Of a DNA stretch of 64,000 bases, positions 1-9,039 are shown piece after piece. The notes beneath the pieces were generated by a model, which was not told the origin of the DNA, did not search any database, and saw nothing but the letters and a program-made list of their open reading frames with translations. The DNA is from Pseudomonas sp. PDM14 (GTDB lineage Bacteria; Pseudomonadota; Gammaproteobacteria; Pseudomonadales; Pseudomonadaceae): contig NZ_JACVAQ010000002.1 in assembly GCF_014851905.1 (NCBI RefSeq), positions 186,001 to 250,000 on the forward strand, written 5' to 3'. A program made the translations under genes and the position numbers. Numbering within the stretch: the stretch's first letter is position 1; each line of letters starts with the position of its first letter.

Positions 1-385
1 GCGATTGATCGGCCAGCGTGCGGGTTTGCCACTGCGCCGGGGCGGTGCGCAGGTCCGCCAGCCAATAGACCGCAGCCTGGCTGCGTACCAGCAACCCGAG
101 AGGCAGGGCCAGGGCAATTACCAGCAAAAGGGCGCTGATGCTGCGTTTGCCACGTGGCGTGCGTCGGCGCCCGACGCTCAATGCAGCGCGAACCGGGGCT
201 TTCTGCAGGCGCAGTGCCTGCATCTGCGCGACGAAGTTCTGCATGCGCTCGAGGGCGGCAGTGTGTTGGCTATCGGCGTGCTTCCAGGCGTCGAAGCGCG
301 CCAGTTCATCTGCCTCGAGGCTGCCTTCATGCAGGCGCAGCAGCCAGTCGGCCGCCTGTTCGTTGATGTCTGCGCTGCTGCTCAT
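1..385 (-). CDS. FecR-type anti-sigma/sigma-regulator protein (partial, 3' end outside window)
   Basis: The reverse strand reads MSSSADINEQAADWLLRLHE from the ATG at 385. This is the N-terminal signature of FecR-family inner-membrane regulators (AADW-LRL-EG, then a W/F-rich stretch). A membrane segment (SALLLVIALALPLGLLV) follows near residue 85, and the frame runs off the window edge. It starts 1 nt after the stop of the ECF sigma gene, so the two are co-transcribed. The family transmits an outer-membrane siderophore-receptor signal to its partner sigma factor. The receptor gene normally follows and would lie outside the window. Family assignment is from N-terminal motifs only. Confidence 0.82.
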   Translation of the reverse strand, partial: MSSSADINEQAADWLLRLHEGSLEADELARFDAWKHADSQHTAALERMQNFVAQMQALRLQKAPVRAALSVGRRRTPRGKRSISALLLVIALALPLGLLVRSQAAVYWLADLRTAPAQWQTRTLADQS

Positions 386-386
386 C

Positions 387-911
387 TCAGATATCCAGCG
401 CGTGGTTGCAGTGCAGCAGGGACTGGGTCAGATATTTGCGCACCATGCGCTCGGAAATGCCCTGCTGCTGAGCAATTTCGGCCTGGCTGCAGCCATCGAG
501 GAAGTAGGCGAGGAAGACCTGATGGGCCTTCTCGCTCAGGCCGTCGAGGACGAAAGCGATCTGCTCCAGCGCTTCGAGCGTGGTGAGGATCTGCTCCGGC
601 GACTGGAAACCGGCGGCGGACAGCGCATCGGCGGTCAGCGCCAGTTCACGCAGGTAGGCATCCTCGATCTGCTGACGGCGCCCGCGGTCGATGAGCAGGC
701 GGCGGGCGGTGGTGGTCAGGTAGGCGCGTGGCTCACGCATGCCGGCCAGCGCATCACGCGAGGCGAGGATGCGCATGAAGGTGTCCTGCGCCAGATCCGC
801 GGCGTTGTGCGAGCAGCCGAGTTTTTTTCGCAGCCAGCCGAACAGCCAGCCGTGGTGGTCGCTGTACAGGTCATGGATGGCTTGCTGGAACGGCGGCGCG
901 TCTGCGGACAT
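387..911 (-). CDS. ECF sigma-70 factor, FecI-like
   Basis: A 174-residue RNA polymerase sigma factor with region 2 (AADLAQDTFMRIL, then REPRAYL-TTARRLLIDR) and region 4 (FLDGCSQAEIAQQQGISERMVRKYL), arranged as in FecI/PvdS-type iron-starvation sigma factors. The ATG at 911 (MSADAPPF) is preferred. A TTG seven codons upstream also keeps the frame, and neither has a strong ribosome site. It is followed after 1 nt by fecR, so it probably drives a TonB-dependent siderophore receptor gene beyond the left edge. A possible Fur site lies upstream at 949-967. Confidence 0.9.
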   Translation of the reverse strand: MSADAPPFQQAIHDLYSDHHGWLFGWLRKKLGCSHNAADLAQDTFMRILASRDALAGMREPRAYLTTTARRLLIDRGRRQQIEDAYLRELALTADALSAAGFQSPEQILTTLEALEQIAFVLDGLSEKAHQVFLAYFLDGCSQAEIAQQQGISERMVRKYLTQSLLHCNHALDI

Positions 912-948
912 GGCGACTGCATCGGTCAGCAAGGGGGTGCTGACTGTA

Positions 949-967
949 GATAAGAATTATTCGCAGA
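949..967 (-). promoter_or_regulatory. Possible Fur box upstream of the FecI-like gene
   Basis: The AT-rich GATAAGAATTATTCGCAGA lies about 40 bp upstream of the sigma-factor start in an otherwise GC-rich region. It matches the GATAAT-type Fur consensus only in part (about half of 19 positions). Iron repression is expected for fecI-type genes, so position supports it more than sequence does. Confidence 0.35.
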
Positions 968-1057
968 TTAACCAAAGTGCCGCGGCAGACGCAAGCGGGC
1001 GGGTTGAACCTTGGCTGGCGGCCAGGCCCTAACAGGAAATACCTGCGGAGGTCCGTC

Positions 1058-1282
1058 ATGCCTGCATCCAGCGTAATGAGCCTGCCCGACTGGCTGTTCT
1101 ACGGCGTGCCGGCGGCGATCTACCTGCTGCTCACGCTGTGGGCGCTGTTCAACGTATTCGGCAGCGCCAGCCGGCCAGGGCAGAAGGTGCTGTGGACGGC
1201 ACTGCTGGTGTTGTTTCCGCTGCTCGGCCTGTTCAACTGGCTGTGGATCGGCCCGCGCCGCGTCATCGCCAGTTCTCACTGA
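1058..1282 (+). CDS. Small PLDc_N-type membrane protein
   Basis: This 74-residue protein starts at the ATG at 1058, preceded by GGAGG. It has two hydrophobic segments (WLFYGVPAAIYLLLTLWALFNVF and VLWTALLVLFPLLGLFNWLWIGP). The layout and the P-L-G-x-x-x-W/Y-x-x-x-GPR ending are those of the phospholipase-D-nuclease N-terminal (PLDc_N) family of small membrane proteins of unknown role. A longer upstream start is possible but lacks a ribosome site. It converges with the catalase-like gene, with 5 nt between them. A same-length relative lies at 25168-25392. Confidence 0.75.
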   Translation: MPASSVMSLPDWLFYGVPAAIYLLLTLWALFNVFGSASRPGQKVLWTALLVLFPLLGLFNWLWIGPRRVIASSH

Positions 1283-1287
1283 ACCCG

Positions 1288-2436
1288 CTAGTTGCTGCCC
1301 TGGGGCACGCCGTTGCGCTGGTGCCGGTAGACGCTGACCGCCTCGTACACCGCCTTGCGCAGGCGGTTTATACCGCCGATGGGGCGGTGCGCGGGCAGGG
1401 CATGCCAGGGGTTGAAGGACAGGTTGTCGCAGAACAGGTTCTGCTCACGGCTATCGAAATCCTGTGCCGGCACCTTGATGCTGGCGACCGTCTCGAATGG
1501 CGCGATCTCCTCGTTCCACTCCACGCTGGTGTCCTCGATGGGCATGTAGTAGTCCGGGTTCTGCCGCTGCACCTGCAGGGCGAAGCAGGCCGGCGTGCGA
1601 TCCAGCGACAGCTGCTGGTACAACGCACTGCGCAGGAAGTTCGGCAACGCCTGGTTCTGCTGCGGCAGCTCGTAGGGCGGGCAGCTCTGCGGGTCGGGGA
1701 TCACCCGGTACTTGATGTTGTGCCGGCCGAACTTGAACGGCGCCACCGAGCTGTAGGTGGTGGCCACCGGGCTTTCCGGCGCCGGAGCGAGGGTCCTCAG
1801 CGCCGTCACCAGATGGCGGATTTCCCAGCGCCGCGGGTCCCAGCTGGGGAAGAAGGCCAGGACCTTCTGCCCGCTGGCCTGGGCGGCGAAGTTCTGCTTG
1901 TACTCGGCGACATCACGAACGAAGAACACCGGGTGGTTGAACATGACGAAGTCCTGGTCACCCGCGCCGGTCGGTGTGCTGAGCAGTTTGTCGCCGGGCA
2001 CGTCGAGCAGCTTGATCGCCATGCCACGGGCATCTCGAGCGCGGTCGAACTGCGGGTAGGCGTTGCCGTTGGACAGGCGCATCCAGGCCTGCCAGGTCTT
2101 GCCCGGTTCGCTGAACACGCCCTGGCGCAGATCCGCGTCGAGATCGCCCAGCACGCTGACTTCGGCCTTCACGCAGCCGTGCGCCTTGGCGTGGGCATCG
2201 CGCATCACTCGGGTGTTATCGCGGTGTTGTTCGACAATACGAATGGCGTCTTCGATGATGCCCTGGGTCAGCGCGGCCTCATCGGCGGGGATGCTTTCCT
2301 CGGCGGCAACCGGGCCGGAGAACTTCCAGGCGTAGTACGCCTCGCCAATGCCCCAGCCAAGCAGACCGACGACCAGAAGAAACCCCAGCACCTTGCCGAG
2401 AAGACGGCCAAGCCACAGCCAGAAACGTTTGAGCAT
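1288..2436 (-). CDS. Catalase-family (heme) protein, membrane-anchored
   Basis: A 382-residue protein with an N-terminal membrane anchor (about residues 14-30) followed by a short catalase-fold domain. Catalase-like signs are the early H-A-K-A-H-G segment, the R-x-S-N-G segment near residue 130 and ARGMAIKLLDVPG. It is shorter than true catalases (about 480 or more residues) and belongs to the group often annotated 'catalase family protein', some of which act on fatty-acid hydroperoxides rather than H2O2. It lies 32 nt downstream of the diheme cytochrome gene, in the same apparent operon. The substrate is unknown, and a peroxide or lipid-peroxide role is inferred. Confidence 0.75.
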   Translation of the reverse strand: MLKRFWLWLGRLLGKVLGFLLVVGLLGWGIGEAYYAWKFSGPVAAEESIPADEAALTQGIIEDAIRIVEQHRDNTRVMRDAHAKAHGCVKAEVSVLGDLDADLRQGVFSEPGKTWQAWMRLSNGNAYPQFDRARDARGMAIKLLDVPGDKLLSTPTGAGDQDFVMFNHPVFFVRDVAEYKQNFAAQASGQKVLAFFPSWDPRRWEIRHLVTALRTLAPAPESPVATTYSSVAPFKFGRHNIKYRVIPDPQSCPPYELPQQNQALPNFLRSALYQQLSLDRTPACFALQVQRQNPDYYMPIEDTSVEWNEEIAPFETVASIKVPAQDFDSREQNLFCDNLSFNPWHALPAHRPIGGINRLRKAVYEAVSVYRHQRNGVPQGSN

Positions 2437-2468
2437 GGGACGAATCCTTGTTCGAGTTGTTGTAGGAG

Positions 2469-4343
2469 TCAGCCCTGGCAGTTCGGGCCAGGCGCCCAGG
2501 CCTTGGCCTCGACCGCTTGCAGCTGTTTTTCCAGGGCGGGATTGCCCATCACCTTGAGGTATTCGATCAGCGCCCAGCGCTCTTCCGGCGCCAGGGCGCG
2601 GCCGATCACGCCGTCCTGGCGGCAGCCCTCGCGAAACTCATGGCCACGGTTGCTGTTGCCGGTCACCGAGGTATTGAACAGGAAGCCGCCGTCGAACTTG
2701 TCGCTGACGAAGCCGGCGTGCTTCGGGTCGTACTCGAAGTTGCCGACCCAGAACTGCGTATCGCGCTCGGAAACCGGTGAGAGCAACTGGAACAGGTTGG
2801 GGATTGAGCCGTTGTGCAGGAATGGCGGCGTGGCCCAGATGCCGTTGAGCGGGCGCGCCTTGTAGCCGCGTTTTTCCTGCACGCCGATGGCCAGGCCGTA
2901 GCCGTCCATGCGTGCGCGTTCATCCGGCTGGATGCCGGCATCGCGGTAGGCCCGGTCTTCGACGAAGGCGGTGACGTAGGCCAGGCCCTTGGCGCTGGAG
3001 ATACTGGCGAAGTCCACCTCGTCCAGGTCGCTGCCGAACAGGGTGACATCGAGCTTGGCCAGCTCGGCCTTGCTCCAGCCCAGCTTGCGGATATCGAAGC
3101 GGTGGTCGGCGATGTTGTTGGCAGTGGTCGGGTCGGTGCCGACGAGGCGGGTCGGCACGATGCGCATGCGCCACTCGGGATCGCGCGTCGGAGCCAGGCG
3201 TTCGTCACGCGGTTTCGGATCCGGTGCGTGGCAGTAGGCGCAGTTTTCGCTGAACAGTGCGCGGCCCTGGCTGGCCAGGGCGATGTCGACCTTGCCGAAG
3301 ACGTCTTCGGGCCAGGTGGGTGGCTGCAGCTTTTTCAGGGTTTCTTCCAGCACGTACAGGTCGTGCAGGCGCACGCTGGACGGGTAACGCTCGGCGGCCG
3401 GCAGGGTCGCGCCGTGTTCGTCGAACAGCTGCAACGTGGCGCCGACGCCAAGGGCCTCGCCGATGTTGCGCGCCATCGGCTGCATGGCCGAGCCATTCCA
3501 CTGTACCCAGTCGAATTTCCAGATATCCCACAATTGCGGATAACTCACCGGCGCATTGGCCACACGGTAGTTGCTGGCGTCGATGGCATCGCCGAACACG
3601 CTGTTGGCGATGCGGCCGAAGGCGTCGGTGCGGCCGAAACCTTCCTCGGTGGGGTAGAGGCCGCGGTGCCAGTCGTTGAAGGCGGTGCCGAGCAGGCGGT
3701 CGAGCACCGTTTTGAAGTCGTCGCGCAGCTGCGCGCGGTCACGCTCGTAGTTGTCGTCCAGTACCGCCTTGGCGAAACGCGTGAACTTGATCGGGTTGTA
3801 GTAGGTGAGGGCCATGCTCATGCCGAGCGCCTGGCCGAAGCTGCCGCCCTTGAGCGTCGGTACCGTGGACGCCAGCGAATGCAGGGCCGCGCCACCGTCG
3901 ATGCGCACGGCCTGGCCCTGGTAACGCAGCTCGCCGGTGTGGCAGGCGGCGCAGCTGATATCGAGAAATGCTGCGCCGCTCTTGGCGTCCTCATGGCGGG
4001 CAAAACCGACCGGGAGGTTGCCGGGGTTCTGCGTGCTGGCGTGTTGTTGAGGATCGGTGAGGAAACCGAAACGCGCCAAGTGATCCGGCGCGGCGAACTT
4101 GTCTCGTGAGAACGGCAGCTCCAGGGCGGTGAACCAGTCGTAGCGCAGGCCTTTCACCTGGGTGCCCTGCGGGGTGTAGTAGTAGGTCTGCCGGGACTGC
4201 TCGTCCCATTGCTGCAGGTAGTGCAGCTGGGTGGGCCGGGTGAACGTAGGGAGGTTGGGATTGGCGATGTAGTAGAGCACCACGCCGAGCGCGATCAGTG
4301 CCAGCAATACGACCAGGAGCAAAGCACGGCGCAGGATCCGCAT
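2469..4343 (-). CDS. RoxA/RoxB-like diheme c-type cytochrome (MauG/CcP superfamily)
   Basis: A 624-residue exported protein. An N-terminal hydrophobic signal/anchor (residues 7-26) is followed by two heme-c attachment motifs, CAACH at about 131-135 and CAYCH at about 368-372. Late in the protein comes the FLHNGSIPNLFQLL segment typical of diheme cytochrome c peroxidase relatives. Length and motif spacing fit the rubber-oxygenase RoxA/RoxB group better than the roughly 330-residue CcpA peroxidases. It heads a two-gene operon with the catalase-like protein and is divergent from the regulator at 4599. It is probably periplasmic. Oxygenase or peroxidase activity is inferred from family only. Confidence 0.78.
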   Translation of the reverse strand: MRILRRALLLVVLLALIALGVVLYYIANPNLPTFTRPTQLHYLQQWDEQSRQTYYYTPQGTQVKGLRYDWFTALELPFSRDKFAAPDHLARFGFLTDPQQHASTQNPGNLPVGFARHEDAKSGAAFLDISCAACHTGELRYQGQAVRIDGGAALHSLASTVPTLKGGSFGQALGMSMALTYYNPIKFTRFAKAVLDDNYERDRAQLRDDFKTVLDRLLGTAFNDWHRGLYPTEEGFGRTDAFGRIANSVFGDAIDASNYRVANAPVSYPQLWDIWKFDWVQWNGSAMQPMARNIGEALGVGATLQLFDEHGATLPAAERYPSSVRLHDLYVLEETLKKLQPPTWPEDVFGKVDIALASQGRALFSENCAYCHAPDPKPRDERLAPTRDPEWRMRIVPTRLVGTDPTTANNIADHRFDIRKLGWSKAELAKLDVTLFGSDLDEVDFASISSAKGLAYVTAFVEDRAYRDAGIQPDERARMDGYGLAIGVQEKRGYKARPLNGIWATPPFLHNGSIPNLFQLLSPVSERDTQFWVGNFEYDPKHAGFVSDKFDGGFLFNTSVTGNSNRGHEFREGCRQDGVIGRALAPEERWALIEYLKVMGNPALEKQLQAVEAKAWAPGPNCQG

Positions 4344-4598
4344 ATGACATTAACATCCGTGTGGTGATTTATAGGTATGCGGTGGTTTATGCCAAGGCGC
4401 TGGGGCAATGGCAAGTGGGGCAGCGGATTCTTTACGGGCCGCGAAACGCGCGGGCAAAACCGCTACATATTCCGATTCGCTGGAACGGCTATAGAGAAAT
4501 GATCCTAGCGGGCGTCAGGTTATTGCTACGGTTACAGCTGTTAGCGCCAACTCGTTGTTTTTATTGATTTTACAAAATATTGGCGCCAAGGATGGAGC

Positions 4599-5768
4599 AT
4601 GTTGGAAGCAGTCTCCGCTTCACCCGGTCACCTGTTGTTCATCGCCCCCTGCGCGGAATGCCAGCACCTGATACCGCGTCTGCGCGCGAGCGGCTGGCAG
4701 GTCGACAGCTGCGACCTGGCCGATGCCGGCGATTACCGCGTGGACGTTGCCCTGGTCTGTGTCGGCAAGGAGGCCAGCGCCGAGCTGCTGCAGCTGCCAC
4801 AGCGTATGCGCAGTAGCGCCAACCAGTGGCTGGCACTGGTGCAGGCAGGCGGCGCACCGCCGCTTTTCGAGGCGAGCGGATTTGCCGATGCCTGGTACTT
4901 CCAGCGCCTGCTGCAGCCGCTCGACCCGCAGGCGCTGCAACTCAGCCTGACTGCCGCCTGCCAGGCGGCGCGCAGCCAGGTCAGCAGCGCCGGTGCGCAG
5001 CTGCTCGGTCACAGCAAGAGCATTCGCGACCTGCGCAAGCGCCTCGATACGCTGTCCGGCAGCCTGCGACCGCTGTTGATCGAAGGGGAAATCGGTGCGG
5101 GCAAGGGTTTTCTGGTGAAACTGCTGCATCAGCGCACGCGCGGGACGGCCGCACTGCGTGCACTGACGCCTGAGCACCTGGCGGAAAACCCCTGCGAAGG
5201 GCTGCGCGGCGGCAGCCTCTGCCTGCAGCAGGCCGAGCGATTGGCGCCGGCCACCTTCGACCAGGTGCTCAAGGCCGCCGGCAGGGTCAATGTGCGTGTA
5301 CTGGCGACCACCACCTCGACGGATTCGTTGGCGCACCTGCGAGAGGTGTGCGAGACGGTGCAATTGCTGCCCTTACGGCAGCGCCAGGGCGACATCGTGC
5401 TGCTTGCCGAACACTTCGCTCAGCTGTACAGCAGCCCACTGGGCGCCAGCCGTGCGTTCAGCGAATCGGCCCTGAGTGCCATGCTCCAGCACGACTGGCC
5501 GGGCAATGTGCGCGAGCTGGCGATGCGTGTGCGGCGGGCGTTGGCAATGGGCAGTGCCGCGCAGGTGGAGGCGAGCGACCTCGGCCTGCACGGCGGCTTC
5601 GATGCAGGTCCGGGCGCCACCCTGGAGGACTACAAGCGGCGCGCCGAATACCAGGCGCTCTGCGATGCCCTGGCCCGGCACAGCAGCAATCTGAGTCTGG
5701 CGGCGAAGACCCTGGGCATCTCCCGGCCGACCTTCTATCGCCTGCTGCACAAGCACCAGTTGCTGTGA
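4599..5768 (+). CDS. Degenerate sigma54-type (VpsR/NtrC-like) transcriptional regulator
   Basis: A 389-residue protein with an N-terminal receiver-like/VpsR-type domain (1-120), an AAA+ domain with an intact Walker A (GEIGAGKG, 163-170) and WPGNVREL at about 299-306, and a C-terminal Fis-type helix-turn-helix (LSLAAKTLGISRPTFYRLL). The GAFTGA loop needed to contact sigma54 is absent. The Walker B position reads GGSLCLQQAERL instead of the usual LFLDE, so ATP hydrolysis and sigma54 activation are doubtful. It may act as a sigma70-dependent regulator, as known for VpsR/TyrR-like proteins. It is divergent from the RoxA-like operon, a natural target. GGAG precedes the ATG. Confidence 0.85.
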   Translation: MLEAVSASPGHLLFIAPCAECQHLIPRLRASGWQVDSCDLADAGDYRVDVALVCVGKEASAELLQLPQRMRSSANQWLALVQAGGAPPLFEASGFADAWYFQRLLQPLDPQALQLSLTAACQAARSQVSSAGAQLLGHSKSIRDLRKRLDTLSGSLRPLLIEGEIGAGKGFLVKLLHQRTRGTAALRALTPEHLAENPCEGLRGGSLCLQQAERLAPATFDQVLKAAGRVNVRVLATTTSTDSLAHLREVCETVQLLPLRQRQGDIVLLAEHFAQLYSSPLGASRAFSESALSAMLQHDWPGNVRELAMRVRRALAMGSAAQVEASDLGLHGGFDAGPGATLEDYKRRAEYQALCDALARHSSNLSLAAKTLGISRPTFYRLLHKHQLL

Positions 5769-5771
5769 ACC

Positions 5772-6386
5772 TCAGCAGCCGAGGCTGTCGGCCTGGCGGT
5801 ACAGGGTCATCAGCTTGCGCGTGATGGTCTGCTGGATATCGTCGCGCTCAAAGGTCGATAGACGCTCGAGCTTCTGCACCTGCAAACGGTGCAGGTGCAG
5901 GTAGGGCGTCTGCTGGTCGAACTCGCGCAGGTCACCCTTCATCAGGATCGGCAGGAACACGTCGCCGATCTTCTTCTGATTACTGATGATCTGCGCCAGC
6001 GCGGCCTTGAACGGCATGGTCTTCGGCGCGGGGCCGCCGTTCTTCATCTGCGTGGTCAGCAGTAGACCGGGCTTGCCCAGGACCACACCCGGCAGCACGC
6101 ACAGGCCGGTCTGGCGCACAGCGAACACCTCGATGCCGTGCAGGGTGTCGTGGAAGGCGTAGGGGTTGGGCAGCACCACCATCTTGCGCCCCAGGTCGCT
6201 GGGGAAGTGCAGGTCATAGTTGGTATAGAGCTGGCGCGTCGACTCGGAGTACACGCACAGACGGTTCTCGAACAACTTGATGAAGCGCTCGGCGAGTTCG
6301 CGCCGGGCGATGCTGTCCAGGTCCCAGATCAGGTCCTGGTTCTGCGGGCGACTGAGGTCGACTTCCTGATGTTCCATGCTGCTCAT
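5772..6386 (-). CDS. Conserved hypothetical protein downstream of chemoreceptor
   Basis: A 204-residue soluble protein with no signal or membrane segment and no domain I can name. The start MSSMEHQ lies 7 nt after the chemoreceptor stop, which suggests translational coupling. Composition is mixed, with a hydrophobic centre (VFAVRQTGLCVLPGVVLG), a charged C-terminal helix-rich part and a terminal cysteine. Codon use matches neighbours. A role linked to the receptor is only suggested by position. Confidence 0.75.
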   Translation of the reverse strand: MSSMEHQEVDLSRPQNQDLIWDLDSIARRELAERFIKLFENRLCVYSESTRQLYTNYDLHFPSDLGRKMVVLPNPYAFHDTLHGIEVFAVRQTGLCVLPGVVLGKPGLLLTTQMKNGGPAPKTMPFKAALAQIISNQKKIGDVFLPILMKGDLREFDQQTPYLHLHRLQVQKLERLSTFERDDIQQTITRKLMTLYRQADSLGC

Positions 6387-6393
6387 GCGGTTC

Positions 6394-8028
6394 TCACACC
6401 CGGAATTGACCCAGTAGACGATTCAGTTGCCCGGCCAGCTGCCCCAGCTGCTGGCTGGCCTCACTGGATTGATCGGCGGCCAGGGCGTTTTCATGAGCCA
6501 GCGAGGCGGCCTGGGTGACGTTCTGGTTGATGTCGTCGACCACGTGCGACTGCTGCAGCGTGGCGCTGGCGATGGAGGCGTTGAGGCCGGTGAGGTTGCG
6601 CAGCGAACTGGTGATCTGATTCAGGCTCTCGCCGGCCTGGCGCGCCTGCTCGACGGTCTGCTGCGAGGCCACGCTGCTGGCGTTGATGACCTTGACCGCC
6701 GCCTCGGAATTACCCTGCAGGCGTTCGATCATGCCGTGGATTTCTGCGGTGGATTGCTGGGTGCGTTGGGCCAGCAGGCGCACCTCGTCGGCGACCACGG
6801 CGAAGCCGCGGCCCTGTTCACCGGCGCGGGCGGCTTCGATGGCGGCGTTGAGGGCGAGCAGGTTGGTCTGCTCGGCGATGGCGCGGATCACCTCCAGCAC
6901 ACTGCCGATCTGCGTGCTCTCCTCGGCCAGGGTGCGAATCACCTCCACGGCCTGGTCGATGGTGCCGGACAGCTGGCCGATCTGGCGCAGGCTGGCGTCG
7001 ATGTTCTGCTGGCCCTGCAGCGCTTGTTCCTCGGCCTGGCGCACTTCGTTGGAGGCGTGCTCGGCGTTCTTCGCCACGTCCTGCACGGCGTAGGACACTT
7101 CGTTGATCGCCGTGGCGACCAGCTCCATCTGCTGCGACTGCTGCTGGCTGTGCTGTTGCCCGGCGCTGGCGATGCGCCCCAGCGAGGCCGAGGACTGGTC
7201 CAGCGTGCCGGCGACCTGCAGGGACTGGCCGATGACGCTGCGCAGCTTGTCGGTGAAGCCGTTGAAATGGCGGGCAAGGGCGGTCAGCTCGTCCTGGCCG
7301 GCGCTGTCCAGGCTGCGGGTGAGATCCGCTTCACCGCTGGCGATGTTGGCCATGGCGTTGACCGCCTCATCCAGCGGGCGGGAGATGCTGCGGGCGATGA
7401 GGATGATCAGCACGGCCAGGGCCAGGGAAATCAGCAGCAGGATGCCGGCGGCGCGCATGGCCTGGGTGCGGAACTCGGCCTGCATGTCTTCGATGTAGAT
7501 GCCCGAGCCGATGATCCAGCCCCAGGGCTCGAACAGCTCGACATAGGACACCTTCGGCAGCGGCTCGGCAGCGCCCGGCTTCGGCCAGCGGTAGTCGACC
7601 AGGCCGGCGCCGTCCTTCTTGGCGATGGTCACCATTTCGTTGAACAGGAACTTGCCGTCCGGATCCTTGATACCCGACAGGTTCTGCCCTTCGAGCTTGG
7701 GGTTGGTCGGGTGCATGACCATCACCGGCGTCAGGTCGTTGATCCAGAAGTAGTCGTCGCGGTCGTAGCGCAAGTCGCGGACGATCTGCATGGCCTGTTT
7801 CTGCGCGTCTTCGCGGCTCAGGCTGCCGGCGCTTTCCAGGCTGTGGAAATGGCGCAGGATGCTCGCCGCGCTTTCCACCACGTGTTGCGTCTTCAGCGAC
7901 TTGGCGGCGTACAGGTCGTTATGGATCTGCTTGAGCATGAGCCCGGCGAGGGCCAGCAGCATGAGGATGGAACACAGCAAAATCAGCCAGAGACGACGAT
8001 TTATCGGCAAGCTGCGCAGACTGTTCAT
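6394..8028 (-). CDS. Methyl-accepting chemotaxis protein with single-Cache sensor
   Basis: A 544-residue chemoreceptor. Transmembrane helix 1 is at about 12-30, then a periplasmic sCache_2 domain (30-190) with the DDYFWINDL...MVMHP signature. Transmembrane helix 2 ([20 protein letters not shown]) is followed by a HAMP domain and a cytoplasmic signalling hairpin with [20 protein letters not shown]. Such sCache_2 receptors bind small organic acids (malate, C2/C3 acids) in other pseudomonads, but the ligand here is unknown. It transduces to CheA/CheW at the cell pole. GGAG lies 9 nt before the ATG. Confidence 0.95.
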   Translation of the reverse strand: MNSLRSLPINRRLWLILLCSILMLLALAGLMLKQIHNDLYAAKSLKTQHVVESAASILRHFHSLESAGSLSREDAQKQAMQIVRDLRYDRDDYFWINDLTPVMVMHPTNPKLEGQNLSGIKDPDGKFLFNEMVTIAKKDGAGLVDYRWPKPGAAEPLPKVSYVELFEPWGWIIGSGIYIEDMQAEFRTQAMRAAGILLLISLALAVLIILIARSISRPLDEAVNAMANIASGEADLTRSLDSAGQDELTALARHFNGFTDKLRSVIGQSLQVAGTLDQSSASLGRIASAGQQHSQQQSQQMELVATAINEVSYAVQDVAKNAEHASNEVRQAEEQALQGQQNIDASLRQIGQLSGTIDQAVEVIRTLAEESTQIGSVLEVIRAIAEQTNLLALNAAIEAARAGEQGRGFAVVADEVRLLAQRTQQSTAEIHGMIERLQGNSEAAVKVINASSVASQQTVEQARQAGESLNQITSSLRNLTGLNASIASATLQQSHVVDDINQNVTQAASLAHENALAADQSSEASQQLGQLAGQLNRLLGQFRV

Positions 8029-8189
8029 GCTCGGAATCTCCGAATTTTATTGTTGTAATGGCGTTGTGCTTTCACTGCTAGCCAGTCTAGATGCTTTGCG
8101 CCCGTCTGTAGCGCGGTCGGCGAGGGCGATGGCTTCTGCTAGCATGCGCTGGTTTTGCGCGTTTTGAACCCTGCTACGAGAGGTTTTTT

Positions 8190-9020
8190 ATGGATATGTG
8201 GGCAGCTGTCCAGGCACTGATTCTGGGCATCGTGGAAGGGTTGACCGAGTTCCTGCCGATTTCCAGTACCGGCCACCAGATCATCGTCGCGGACCTAATC
8301 GGTTTCGGCGGAGACCGGGCGATGGCATTCAACATCATCATCCAGCTGGGCGCCATTCTCGCGGTGGTCTGGGAATTCCGGCGCAAGATCCTCGAAGTGG
8401 TATTCAACGTACCCAAACAGGCTGCCGCACAGCGTTTCACCCTCAACCTGCTGATCGCCTTCATCCCTGCGGTGATTCTCGGCGTCGCTTTCGCCGATCA
8501 GATCCATCATTACCTGTTCAACCCGATCACCGTGGCCACGGCGCTGGTGGTTGGCGGGGTGATCATCCTCTGGGCCGAGCAGCGCCCGCATGAGGTGACG
8601 GTGGAAGAGGTCGACGACATGACCTGGAAGGAAGCCCTGAAGATCGGTTGTGCGCAGTGCCTGGCGATGATTCCCGGCACCTCGCGCTCGGCCTCGACGA
8701 TCATCGGCGGCCTGCTGTTCGGCCTGTCGCGCCGCGCGGCCACCGAATTCTCCTTCTACCTGGCGATGCCGACCATGGTCGGTGCGGCGGTGTACTCGGG
8801 CTACAAGTACCGTGACCTGTTCCAGCCCGGCGACCTGCCGGTGTTCGCCATCGGTTTTATCGTGTCGTTCATCTTCGCCATGATCGCGGTGCGTGCGCTG
8901 CTCAAGTTCATCGCCAACCACAGCTACGCGGTGTTTGCCTGGTATCGCATCGTCTTCGGCCTGCTGATCCTGGCTACCTGGCAGTTCAATCTGATCGACT
9001 GGAGCACAGCCCAGGGCTGA
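8190..9020 (+). CDS. uppP: Undecaprenyl-diphosphate phosphatase (BacA/UppP)
   Basis: A 276-residue polytopic membrane protein that dephosphorylates undecaprenyl pyrophosphate to recycle the lipid carrier for peptidoglycan and O-antigen synthesis. It carries both family signatures: [16 protein letters not shown] near residue 14 and [13 protein letters not shown] near 160. Length is usual. AGAGG lies a few nt upstream of the ATG. The downstream cold-shock/DUF1294 gene begins 19 nt later and may be co-transcribed. Confidence 0.96.
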   Translation: MDMWAAVQALILGIVEGLTEFLPISSTGHQIIVADLIGFGGDRAMAFNIIIQLGAILAVVWEFRRKILEVVFNVPKQAAAQRFTLNLLIAFIPAVILGVAFADQIHHYLFNPITVATALVVGGVIILWAEQRPHEVTVEEVDDMTWKEALKIGCAQCLAMIPGTSRSASTIIGGLLFGLSRRAATEFSFYLAMPTMVGAAVYSGYKYRDLFQPGDLPVFAIGFIVSFIFAMIAVRALLKFIANHSYAVFAWYRIVFGLLILATWQFNLIDWSTAQG

Positions 9021-9039
9021 TCGAGCGGAACCGACCGAC

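Noticed and set aside
2455..2475. TGTAGGAGTCAGCC as a REP in the gap between the diheme and catalase-like genes
   Set aside because: Only a single half-site, and it overlaps the stop codon of the diheme gene; too short to call.
1138..4109. Long plus-strand frames opposite the catalase-like and RoxA-like genes
   Set aside because: They are Arg/Ala/Gly/His-rich shadows with no motifs, while the minus-strand frames carry heme motifs and signal segments.
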